64,000 nucleotides of DNA from an uncultured Clostridia bacterium. GTDB lineage: Bacteria; Bacillota; Clostridia; Christensenellales; Borkfalkiaceae. Numbering within the stretch: the first letter of the stretch is position 1; the number at the start of each line of letters is the position of its first letter. The position numbers were made by a program, and so were the translations under genes. The notes beneath the pieces are model-generated. The model did no database searches. It worked only from the letters and a program-made list of their open reading frames with translations, and was not told the DNA's origin. Location: contig CANQFA010000003.1 in assembly GCA_947597925.1 (NCBI GenBank), positions 91,689-155,688 of the forward strand, in the 5' to 3' direction. Below are positions 58,173 through 64,000 of this stretch, piece after piece.

Positions 58173-59189
58173 TCATGAGCCCCGATACCCGTCCGGGTTT
58201 TTGCTCTGCCAATTCCATTGGTCGCGGCACATCGTCTCCAAGTCATACTCCGCGCGCCAACCGAGCTCCCTTTCGGCCTTCTCGGCAGAGGCATAGCAGG
58301 TGGCGATATCCCCCGCACGGCGCGGCTTTATCTCGTAGGCGAGCTCCTTTCCGCATGCCTTGGAAAAGGCCTTTATCATGTCGAGCACGCTGTACCCCCT
58401 GCCCGTGCCAAGGTTATAGATAAAGACTCCGGGCGAGGCGAGACGCTCTATGGCGGCAGCATGTCCGCGAGCGAGGTCCACGACGTGGATATAGTCGCGC
58501 ACGCCCGTGCCATCCGGCGTGGGATAATCATTTCCGAAGACGCCTATCTTTTCCAGCTTCCCGCTCGCCACCTGCGCCACATAGGGCATGAGGTTATTGG
58601 GAATGCCCTTCGGGTCCTCGCCGATGAGTCCGCTCGGGTGCGCGCCCACGGGATTGAAATAGCGAAGGAGGACGACCGTCCATTCCCCGTCGGCGGCATA
58701 GAGGTCCTCGAGGATGCGCTCCTGCATGACCTTGGTCGCGCCGTAGGGATTGGTGGCGGGATTTTGGGGAGAGGTCTCGCGGAGAGGAAGCTCCGCGGGG
58801 TCGCCATAGACCGTGGCCGAAGAGGAAAAGACGATCTTCTTCACACCGAAGCGCTGCATGGTCTCGAGGAGGACGAGCGTGGAGGTGAGGTTATTGTCGT
58901 AGTAGGCAATGGGCTCCCGCACGCTCTCCCCAACCGCCTTGAGCCCGGCGAAGTGGATGACCCAATCGATGTCGTGCGCGGTGAAGATGAGCTCGAGCGC
59001 AGCACGGTCGCGGACGTCATTTTCATAGAAGATGACCTCTTTCCCCGTGATCTGTTCGATCCGCGCGATCGCCTCGCGGTTGGCATTGGAGAGATTGTCG
59101 ATGATGACGACCTCGTAGCCCTTTTCCAGAAGTTCGACGGCGGTATGCGAGCCGATGAAACCCGCGCCGCCCGTGACAAGTACACGCAT
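58173..59189 (-). CDS. galE: UDP-glucose 4-epimerase
   Basis: 338 aa from the ATG at 59189 (GGAGG five bases upstream); the track's N-terminal extension is not coding. NAD-binding GGAGFIGSH, the catalytic pair of Ser/Thr (FSSSATVYG) and YGATK, and the C-terminal CYASAEKAERELGW are all as in GalE. It interconverts UDP-glucose and UDP-galactose for polysaccharide or galactose metabolism. It has its own promoter. Confidence 0.96.
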   Translation of the reverse strand: MRVLVTGGAGFIGSHTAVELLEKGYEVVIIDNLSNANREAIARIEQITGKEVIFYENDVRDRAALELIFTAHDIDWVIHFAGLKAVGESVREPIAYYDNNLTSTLVLLETMQRFGVKKIVFSSSATVYGDPAELPLRETSPQNPATNPYGATKVMQERILEDLYAADGEWTVVLLRYFNPVGAHPSGLIGEDPKGIPNNLMPYVAQVASGKLEKIGVFGNDYPTPDGTGVRDYIHVVDLARGHAAAIERLASPGVFIYNLGTGRGYSVLDMIKAFSKACGKELAYEIKPRRAGDIATCYASAEKAERELGWRAEYDLETMCRDQWNWQSKNPDGYRGS

Positions 59190-59217
59190 AAATGCCTCCG
59201 AAAATTCATTTGAGACC

Positions 59218-59246
59218 ATTGTAGCATGTTTTCCCGCACTTGTCAA
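59218..59246 (-). promoter_or_regulatory. Sigma-A promoter of galE
   Basis: Minus strand TTGACA (59241-59246), 17-nt spacer, TACAAT (59218-59223), about 30 nt upstream of the ATG. Confidence 0.85.
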
Positions 59247-59279
59247 GCCTCCGTGGGATGAGAGCGCAAGCCCTCCGTC

Positions 59280-59460
59280 CTTCCTTACGTCATTCCGAGG
59301 CGCAGCTTACGTCATTCCGAGGCGCATATCCAATTCGCGTCATTCCGAGGCGCAGCCGAGGAATCTCGTCCTTTGAGATCTCCTCCCTTCGCTCATACTT
59401 CGACGCCAACGCTCCTCGTGCCGACCCCGGAGCACAATTGAAGCCTCAGTAGGGGCGAAA
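59280..59460. repeat. Intergenic mosaic of GTCATTCCGAGGCGCA repeats
   Basis: Three tandem partial copies of GTCATTCCGAGGCGCA at about 59290, 59313 and 59339 are followed by GAATCTCGTCCTTTGAGATC and a degenerate tail ending GGGGCGAAATGAC. Related in sequence to family A at 54.9 and 56.3-56.6 kb. The gap 59190-59551 has no gene apart from the galE promoter. Confidence 0.75.
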
Positions 59461-59466
59461 TGACAT

Positions 59467-59545
59467 ATTTACCACCACCCCACGAAGAAAACGGCCCCTG
59501 TCGGGTGCCGTCTTCTTGGTGGAGCATTGATAACCTAAAACGAAT
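59467..59545. repeat. Cassette 3' hairpin element, copy 1
   Basis: A long stem (CCACCAAGAAGACGGCACCC paired with its near-complement across GACA on the minus strand) plus a conserved flank TTCGTTTTAxGTTATCA toward the gene. It lies just after the LRR lipoprotein stop codon and is nearly the same as 61161-61236. No U-tract follows, so it is not a classic terminator. Confidence 0.85.
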
Positions 59546-59551
59546 ATTTTT

Positions 59552-60808
59552 TCAATTCCAAGTCGGTGTTGCGGTATTTTCGAACGCCTTCGTGCCGACA
59601 TTGTTTTGCGCCGCTTTGTTGATTGTAATAGATTGGAGCATGGAGCAGTTTTGGAATGCACCATGGCCCACAACGGTTTCATTTGTGATTGTCACAAGTC
59701 TTAATGTCGAGGGGATATAGTAATAATCGCTATCATTAATACCATACCCCTCTCTAAAATATTGTAAGACCCTTGTTCCACCTTGATATGAACTCGTACC
59801 AAAAATGTATCCGAAACAAGCCGAGGTTGTATTGCTATTCCCTTTTTGACTGCCGACAAAGGGCAAAGTGATGCTCCGAAGGGAAGAACAGCCATTGAAG
59901 GCAGCCTCTCCAATCGAAGTAACAGCATTCGGGATGACGAAAGTCCCCGCTGTTTCAGAATTGATTTGTGATAGTGCGCTACAACCTTTGAAGGCTTCTG
60001 CGCCAATAGTATTTACGGAAGCATTGATGATGAACTTACTCAAGCCTATACATCCATTGAACAATGACGAAGGAATGATCGAGATGCTCGGCAAATTGAT
60101 TTCTTCGATTTTTGAGCAACCGCTAAAACTGCTTACGCCGACTTGGATAATTTTATCGTTTAACTCGATTTTTGTCAGCATAGAGCAATTTTGGAATGCG
60201 CCGCGATTGATGATCGTTTCATTTGTGATAGTCACAAGTCTTAATGTCGAAGGGATATAGTAATAATCGCTATCAGAAGTGCCATACCCCTCTCTAAAAT
60301 ATTGTAAGACATTTGTTCCACCTTGATATGAACTTGTTCCAAAAATATAACCAAAACAAGCCGAGGTTGTATTGCTATTCCCTTTTTGACTACCGACAAA
60401 GGGCAAAGTGACACTCCGAAGGGAAGAACAGCCATTGAAGGCTCCCGCGCCAATCGTTGTCACGCTCTCGGGGACGATAATGGACGTAATCGCGTTGCAC
60501 CCTTTGAATGCGTCTGCGGGGATCGTGTCAATGGATACGCCATTGTGAGTCGAGGGAATCGTTACATCGCCCGAAATGGACGTGCTTGCCGCTTTAATGG
60601 AAGCGCCCGAATAGATAAAGGTGCCGTCGCTGTCCTCTTGAGGTTGCGAACTCCCGCCGCTTGAGCCGGAGCCGCTGCCCGATGAACTCCCACCGGAACC
60701 GCTGCTCCCTCCGCTCGTTCCCAATCCGAAAAGTCCGCACGCCGCGAGTCCGAGGCAGCAGCAGATGGCAAAGGCAAGAGACAAAATCATTATCAACCAT
60801 TTTTTCAT
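59552..60808 (-). CDS. BspA-like LRR lipoprotein with a recent internal 540-bp duplication
   Basis: Three ATGs stand in a row (60814, 60811, 60808); the last is best spaced from AAGGAG and gives 418 aa. Lipobox LAAC is followed by a glycine/serine-rich linker (GSSGSGGSSSGSG) and LRR_5 repeats. An insertion of about 58 residues between LRRs (FVGSQKGNSNTT ... YYYIPSTLRLVTIT) occurs twice, with 180 residues (540 bp) between copies and nearly the same DNA. This insertion type is known from other BspA-like proteins. The base composition is AT-richer than the upstream genes. Expression appears to be controlled by a leader with a terminator. Confidence 0.85.
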   Translation of the reverse strand: MKKWLIMILSLAFAICCCLGLAACGLFGLGTSGGSSGSGGSSSGSGSGSSGGSSQPQEDSDGTFIYSGASIKAASTSISGDVTIPSTHNGVSIDTIPADAFKGCNAITSIIVPESVTTIGAGAFNGCSSLRSVTLPFVGSQKGNSNTTSACFGYIFGTSSYQGGTNVLQYFREGYGTSDSDYYYIPSTLRLVTITNETIINRGAFQNCSMLTKIELNDKIIQVGVSSFSGCSKIEEINLPSISIIPSSLFNGCIGLSKFIINASVNTIGAEAFKGCSALSQINSETAGTFVIPNAVTSIGEAAFNGCSSLRSITLPFVGSQKGNSNTTSACFGYIFGTSSYQGGTRVLQYFREGYGINDSDYYYIPSTLRLVTITNETVVGHGAFQNCSMLQSITINKAAQNNVGTKAFENTATPTWN

Positions 60809-60814
60809 CATCAT

Positions 60815-61052
60815 TTCTCCTTATAAAATAAAAAGTGCGCCAACCGAAGTTAAGCGCACTACAAAACGCAAACTCCGATTGTCGCCAAACAAGTTTATAT
60901 AGGGTACAGATTTACATACCGATATATAGGAATTTGCAATTTTGCCAATTCTAATATCGGTATGAAAGGGGCAGGATATACCTTCCCTGTCAAATCAAAA
61001 TTACATGAAAAAAACTGTACGCCTCCTTGAAAAGAATATAAACTTGTTTGGC
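60815..61052 (-). promoter_or_regulatory. Structured attenuator-type leader of the LRR lipoprotein gene
   Basis: The RNA begins with GCCAAACAAGTTTATAT (61036-61052), whose perfect 17-nt complement lies at 60884-60900. Nested inside are GTACAG/CTGTAC and an 11-bp arm CATACCGATAT/ATATCGGTATG (60915-60925/60954-60964). After the closing helix, CAATCGGAGTT (60871-60881) can pair with AACTTCGGTTG (60841-60851) as an antiterminator. That excludes the terminator hairpin at 60834-60860. Confidence 0.7.
60826..60860 (-). terminator. Leader terminator (attenuator) before the LRR lipoprotein gene
   Basis: AGTGCGC...GCGCACT with an inner AAC-TTCG-GTT tetraloop, then a T5 tract. It lies only about 20 nt before the ribosome site, so it would switch the gene off unless the competing helix forms. 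Confidence 0.75.
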
Positions 61053-61058
61053 ATAATC

Positions 61059-61088
61059 AGTATACCACAAAATAGGCTGTCTTGTCAG
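61059..61088 (-). promoter_or_regulatory. Promoter of the LRR lipoprotein cassette
   Basis: Minus strand CTGACA (61083-61088), 18-nt spacer, TATACT (61059-61064). The start falls on the first base of the 17-bp closing helix. Confidence 0.75.
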
Positions 61089-61160
61089 GAGCAGAAAAAA
61101 ATTTTTTCGTGAAGAAAACCACTCCTCGCGCGAACTACCGAGGAATATCGGGTTTCTTTT

Positions 61161-61236
61161 TACCACCTTCCACCAAGAAGACGGCACCCTGTCGGGTGCC
61201 GTCTTCCTGGTGGAGAAGTGATAACGTAAAACGAAT
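61161..61236. repeat. Cassette 3' hairpin element, copy 2
   Basis: The hairpin at 61170-61213 has a 20-bp stem with one mismatch, around a GACA loop, and carries the same TTCGTTTTAxGTTATCA flank as the copy at 59467-59545. It sits just after the stop codon of the exonuclease-BRCT gene. Confidence 0.88.
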
Positions 61237-61245
61237 AATGTAAGT

Positions 61246-62622
61246 TTATTTTATTTGCGTATAGAAATCTTCTTCCTTAATAATAAGAATAGAACAGCCT
61301 TGCTCGATAAGTTCTTTTGCCCTTCTGAATTTTGTGCCGTAGTTATCGTGAGCATACGCATCGCATCCCATATCTCCCACTATAAGGATGTTCAGCTTTT
61401 TTGAAACACTGCCTACAATTATACCCCCTCGTTCCTTGATATATTCTTCTACTTTGGACTTTGATCCATGGGAAAATGTTCCACTCAAACATATAGTCAT
61501 CCCTTTGACAGAGCAAATTTGCGTTTTGAGCGAAGCAACTGGATTCAGAATTTTATCAATTTCTGAAAGCAAATATTGACTTTCTTCATCTGTTACATGA
61601 TTGTCCTCCAGAATATCATCCAGCAATTCCATTATCTTGTCAAACGGATAATGTCCTCTTAAATAGTCGTGCTCATATAGCCATTTGCTTAGCGCGTTGC
61701 ATTCCTGCAAAGTGATGACACCATCGCTTCTAATGCCTTTCAAAATTCCAGATAATATTTGCGTCGAGATAGTTACTTCCGATGATGAAATATTTTGGTA
61801 ATATTTTGTCATTGCCCCATGCAGATTCTGTAATTCGTCGGGAGTTATTATGCTATCTCTTGTAATACGCTTTATCAAAGCAAAAATTTCTGCAACATCA
61901 TCGTGCTCCGCGAATTGCTTATGTTCCGCTTCCCAATTTTTGATATATTCTAATTCTTTGCTTGAAACTTCGCAATCCATACCAATACCTTGAATTGTTC
62001 CATAAAATTCGCCGATAGACTTCCGAAGTTGCGGATTGGAAACATACTCTACAAATCTAAAGTTTTCACTCGCATCATAACGATGTACATATTGATCCAA
62101 AGAAAAATGATACGCTTTATGTAAAGCCAAAAATAAATCTTTACAGGCACACGCATCATCGAAAGCGTCGTGCTCATTGTCTATTTCAACTCCAAAAAGT
62201 TTGCACAAAGTACTCATTTCGTAATTTTGAATTGCAAACGATGGCACAAATTCTCTCGCAATTCTAAGTGTATCAACATAATACAGTGTAGGAATATCAA
62301 TGTTGTACCTTTGAAGATTTTTTGTAAGTGCATCCAAATCTGCTCCCGCCACATTGTGTCCTATTATGATGGAGTTTGTAAAGCATGGCTCAACTTCACG
62401 CCAGACTTCGGGGAAAGTAGGCTCATGAGCAACTTTTTCCGCTGTAATGTGATGTACCCTAACACACCCGTCTTCAAACCTATCTTCGGGATTGACATAC
62501 ACATTTTTTTCGGGATAAATAGGCTCTCCGTCTTCGAAGTTCTCACACATAATTCCCATTTGACAAATTGACTTGTTTTTGTTATTTGCCCATTCGACAT
62601 CAAAATAAGTTACTTTTTTCAT
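61246..62622 (-). CDS. DEDDh 3'-5' exonuclease (DnaQ-like) fused to a C-terminal BRCT domain
   Basis: The start was moved to the ATG at 62622 (MKKVTYFDVEW; GAGGTGAT upstream), 458 aa. The exonuclease motifs are in order: ExoI FDVE, ExoII GHNVAGADLDAL and ExoIII HDAFDDACACKDL (about residues 8, 92 and 158). A central helical region (about 200-360) is unassigned. The last 85 residues (KGMTICLSGTFSHGSKSKVEEYI ... GGIIVGSVSKKLNILIVGD) form a BRCT domain like that of DNA ligase. It probably processes DNA or RNA ends in repair or mobile-element biology. AT-rich, with its own attenuator-type leader and 3' hairpin: signs of horizontal acquisition. Confidence 0.87.
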   Translation of the reverse strand: MKKVTYFDVEWANNKNKSICQMGIMCENFEDGEPIYPEKNVYVNPEDRFEDGCVRVHHITAEKVAHEPTFPEVWREVEPCFTNSIIIGHNVAGADLDALTKNLQRYNIDIPTLYYVDTLRIAREFVPSFAIQNYEMSTLCKLFGVEIDNEHDAFDDACACKDLFLALHKAYHFSLDQYVHRYDASENFRFVEYVSNPQLRKSIGEFYGTIQGIGMDCEVSSKELEYIKNWEAEHKQFAEHDDVAEIFALIKRITRDSIITPDELQNLHGAMTKYYQNISSSEVTISTQILSGILKGIRSDGVITLQECNALSKWLYEHDYLRGHYPFDKIMELLDDILEDNHVTDEESQYLLSEIDKILNPVASLKTQICSVKGMTICLSGTFSHGSKSKVEEYIKERGGIIVGSVSKKLNILIVGDMGCDAYAHDNYGTKFRRAKELIEQGCSILIIKEEDFYTQIK

Positions 62623-62783
62623 CAATATCACCTCGTAAAAATTTTTAATAAAAAGATGCGCCTCATAGAGAGGCGCACGAAAAATGCACCTCTCAATGTT
62701 GCGACACATTTTCCTATTTTAGGGTGAGAGAATACACTTTTACCGAGAGTATTCCCCTAAAATAGGCTATTAAAATGTGTCGC
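62623..62783 (-). promoter_or_regulatory. Structured attenuator-type leader of the exonuclease-BRCT gene
   Basis: The predicted RNA starts with GCGACACATTTT (62772-62783), perfectly complementary to 62701-62712. Stacked inside are CCTATTTTAGGG/CCCTAAAATAGG (12 bp) and GAATAC/GTATTC. Then GAGAGGTGCA (62685-62694) can pair with TGCGCCTCTC (62668-62677), which would break the terminator at 62657-62677. The layout equals that of the neighbouring LRR gene's leader, though the sequences differ. Confidence 0.7.
62648..62677 (-). terminator. Leader terminator (attenuator) before the exonuclease-BRCT gene
   Basis: TGCGCCTC...GAGGCGCA hairpin followed by TCTTTTT, 26 nt before the start codon. Confidence 0.78.
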
Positions 62784-62789
62784 ATGGTT

Positions 62790-62818
62790 ATTATAGCACT
62801 TCGTGCGCCAATAATCAA
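62790..62818 (-). promoter_or_regulatory. Promoter of the exonuclease-BRCT cassette
   Basis: Minus strand TTGATT (62813-62818), 17-nt spacer, TATAAT (62790-62795). Transcription start falls at the foot of the 12-bp closing helix. Confidence 0.78.
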
Positions 62819-62862
62819 GTCATCAGTAAGTATTTTTCGATAAAAAATCAAAATAGCACTTT

Positions 62863-62918
62863 GGCGGGTGCTTGACTAAAACGAGCGCGCCGCTACGCGG
62901 CGCGGTCAAGCACCCGCC
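62863..62918. repeat. Two-stem perfect inverted repeat (oriT/att-like)
   Basis: The outer arms GGCGGGTGCTTGAC / GTCAAGCACCCGCC (14 bp, perfect) enclose a one-sided 9-nt bulge (TAAAACGAG) and an inner stem CGCGCCGC-TAC-GCGGCGCG. The asymmetric bulge between two stems is typical of sites recognised as folded single strands, but no U-tract or gene context assigns a role. Confidence 0.7.
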
Positions 62919-63344
62919 CTGCCGACCTACAAAACCGAAAAAAGAAAATCAATCAAAGCCGCGCGAAGCGGCGGCCGCCGCTGAACCGCTTGGCAATCCG
63001 CCGCTTGGTCGCGGCGGTCTTTTTTGATTGTAACTTTCTTTGCATTGTTTTTATGCCGGTCGCGGCAGCGGGCAGTCCGCTTGCTTCCGCGGCTTTTTCT
63101 TTTTGCCTAAAATTTTTTCGGGGAAATACCCTGTCAAACCGCTTTTCCCGTGGCTATCTTATGGAGGGCTGTTGACGATTGCCCGTCGGATTGGCTTATA
63201 AGTGGAGAGATTTTTACGGAAAGACAAAGATTTTTCGCAAAATACCCTAACGAAAAGCAATTTTCACCGCTTATAAGTGAGGGGCATTCTGGAAAGCGGG
63301 AAAAATCTTTTATGAAATACCCCGCCAAAAGGCAATTCCCGTGG
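62919..63344. other. Gap with no supported gene
   Basis: Non-coding in appearance. It holds GC-rich hairpins (one a terminator at 62998-63026) and three loosely repeated blocks of the type AAATACCC...GCAATTxxCCGTGGCT at about 63124, 63240 and 63318. The two short plus ORFs here lack ribosome sites and overlap these repeats, so I do not call them genes. Confidence 0.5.
62998..63026 (+). terminator. Rho-independent terminator, upstream transcript unknown
   Basis: CCGCCGC-TTGGTC-GCGGCGG followed by TCTTTTTTG. No plus-strand gene precedes it within the window's last 20 kb apart from the distant pilin, so it may end an unannotated RNA or be a relic. Confidence 0.65.
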
Positions 63345-63795
63345 CTAAGCGCAAGCTAAATTATGTAAAGAAGCTAATGTGCTTGGATGTCTCTTCCCTA
63401 ATACCATACATCGGAGTTTATATACCTTTTTATGCAATTCCATAGCTTTAGAATAACTTTCTATATCGCCATAAGCACATGCCAAATTGTCTAAAACGGC
63501 CAAAGTATTGGCATGCTTTTTCCCTAATGCCTTGCAATGGAGCTCAAACGCCTTTTTAAATAATTCCAAAGACTTGGCGCAATCTCCTGATTCACCAAGT
63601 GCGCTTGCTAGATTAAATAGAGGCTTCGTCTTGACTTCATTTGAGTCCTCATTGTAGCACAATTGTTTGATGGGGGCAATTAATGCGGTGATATTTTGTA
63701 TGTGATAAAATTGTACATTCGTTAATAAATATCGATATGTTTCATTTAAGGAAATACCTTCTAAAAGGACAGGAAATATCGGCAAAGAGTTTTCA
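63345..63795 (-). pseudogene. Truncated TIR-TPR-like protein fragment
   Basis: The open frame is read from about 63795 down. Its beginning (LPIFPVLLEGISLNETYRYLLTNVQ) resembles the C-terminal part of a TIR domain. It is followed by kinesin-light-chain-like TPRs (HCKALGKKHANTLAVLDNLACAYGD ... CMVLGKRHPSTLASLHNLACA). It stops in the middle of a repeat, and on the other side it fuses to sequence antisense to a recombinase tail, so both ends look lost. The track's start at 63938 is an artefact of that junction. Probably a dead NLR-like or defence-type gene. Confidence 0.55.
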
Positions 63796-63965
63796 TCCGC
63801 TATGACGACCGAATTGAAATCTATTTCAACAGCCCTGCAAGAAACCCTGACGACAACGGTCAGGGCTTTTCTTTTACCTCGAAAACGGTCAAGGTCGCCT
63901 ATAAGATACCGCAACGCAGACAGATAAAGAAACTGCAATTTACGGTAGAGATTTATGTGATTTGA
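63786..63965 (+). pseudogene. C-terminal remnant of a serine recombinase
   Basis: The plus frame RVFIRYDDRIEIYFNSP ... NGQGFSFTSKTVK ... LQFTVEIYVI ends in TGA at 63963-63965. This matches the C-terminal end of large serine recombinases of Firmicutes integrative elements (DRIEIYFN and FxIEIY-type endings). A TAA stop lies 8 codons upstream (63762-63764), and the catalytic N-terminus is missing. The TIR-TPR fragment overlaps the junction on the other strand. 63966-64000 shows nothing more. Confidence 0.6.
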
Positions 63966-64000
63966 AAGCGGCTATTTATTCCACATTCCGCTTGACACGA

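Noticed and set aside
60815-62783. Type III toxin-antitoxin RNA (ToxI-like) or retron msr/msd for the structured leaders
   Set aside because: No short tandem RNA repeats as in ToxI, and the downstream genes are neither ToxN-like endoribonucleases nor reverse transcriptases.
62990-63359. Short plus ORFs of 61 and 69 aa
   Set aside because: No ribosome site; they run through hairpins and loosely repeated non-coding blocks, and have biased composition.

Overview
The window looks like a chromosomal segment of a gut-type Clostridia/Bacillota bacterium, probably an uncultured lineage. This is inference from content: Gram-positive style lipoproteins, a YtrA-like GntR/ABC operon, canonical sigma-A promoters (TTGACA-17-TATAAT), AGGAGG ribosome sites, Rho-independent terminators, and many BspA-like (LRR_5) and InlB-like surface lipoproteins. 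Most of the window is GC-rich, so long antisense ORFs are abundant and spurious. No rRNA, tRNA or CRISPR array was seen.

Layout. 0.1-3.5 kb: three-gene LolD/MacB-type ABC exporter operon. 3.6-4.0 kb: zinc-ribbon membrane gene broken by an in-frame TGA. 4.2-8.8 kb: 1,531-aa lipoprotein with about 15 cysteine-knuckle repeats plus LRR_5. 8.9-11.6 kb: P-type Ca2+-ATPase. 11.8-36.9 kb: a 25-kb minus-strand unit led by a 3,038-aa LRR lipoprotein. It continues through a DUF4175-like membrane protein, a MoxR AAA+ ATPase, a DUF58 protein, two membrane VWA proteins and two more large surface lipoproteins. Several junctions are ATGA overlaps. 37.3-41.4 kb: GntR/ABC/permease operon extended by a small membrane protein and a membrane-anchored PstS-like protein. 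41.6-46.8 kb: HAD phosphatase, guaA, Sel1-repeat protein, guaB and a membrane protein. 46.9-48.5 kb: PepSY-like lipoprotein and a YiiX-like papain-fold hydrolase. 48.5-54.8 kb: hemW and lepA, normally adjacent in Firmicutes, separated here by an MGMT-family gene, a TPR protein and a tandem 193-bp repeat.

54.8-59.5 kb holds a type IV pilin gene flanked by structured RNA candidates. It also holds an orphan promoter that runs straight into a perfect hairpin, families of dispersed intergenic repeats, an LRR lipoprotein with a collagen-like linker, and galE. From about 59.5 kb to the end the sequence becomes AT-richer and accessory in character. Two neighbouring genes (an LRR lipoprotein and a DEDDh exonuclease-BRCT fusion) each have their own promoter, a structured leader whose closing helix starts at the predicted transcription start, and a mutually exclusive antiterminator/terminator pair. 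Each is followed by the same long hairpin element. Beyond them lie a 56-bp two-stem inverted repeat, a broken TIR-TPR-like gene and the tail of a serine recombinase, which together suggest a decayed mobile island.

Most interesting: (1) the MoxR/DUF58/VWA chaperone-type operon physically bracketed by giant surface LRR lipoproteins, (2) the two cassette-like genes with matching attenuator leaders and shared 3' hairpins, and (3) the pilin gene sandwiched between structured RNAs. Coordinates of starts were adjusted from the ORF track where a ribosome-binding site or family length called for it.
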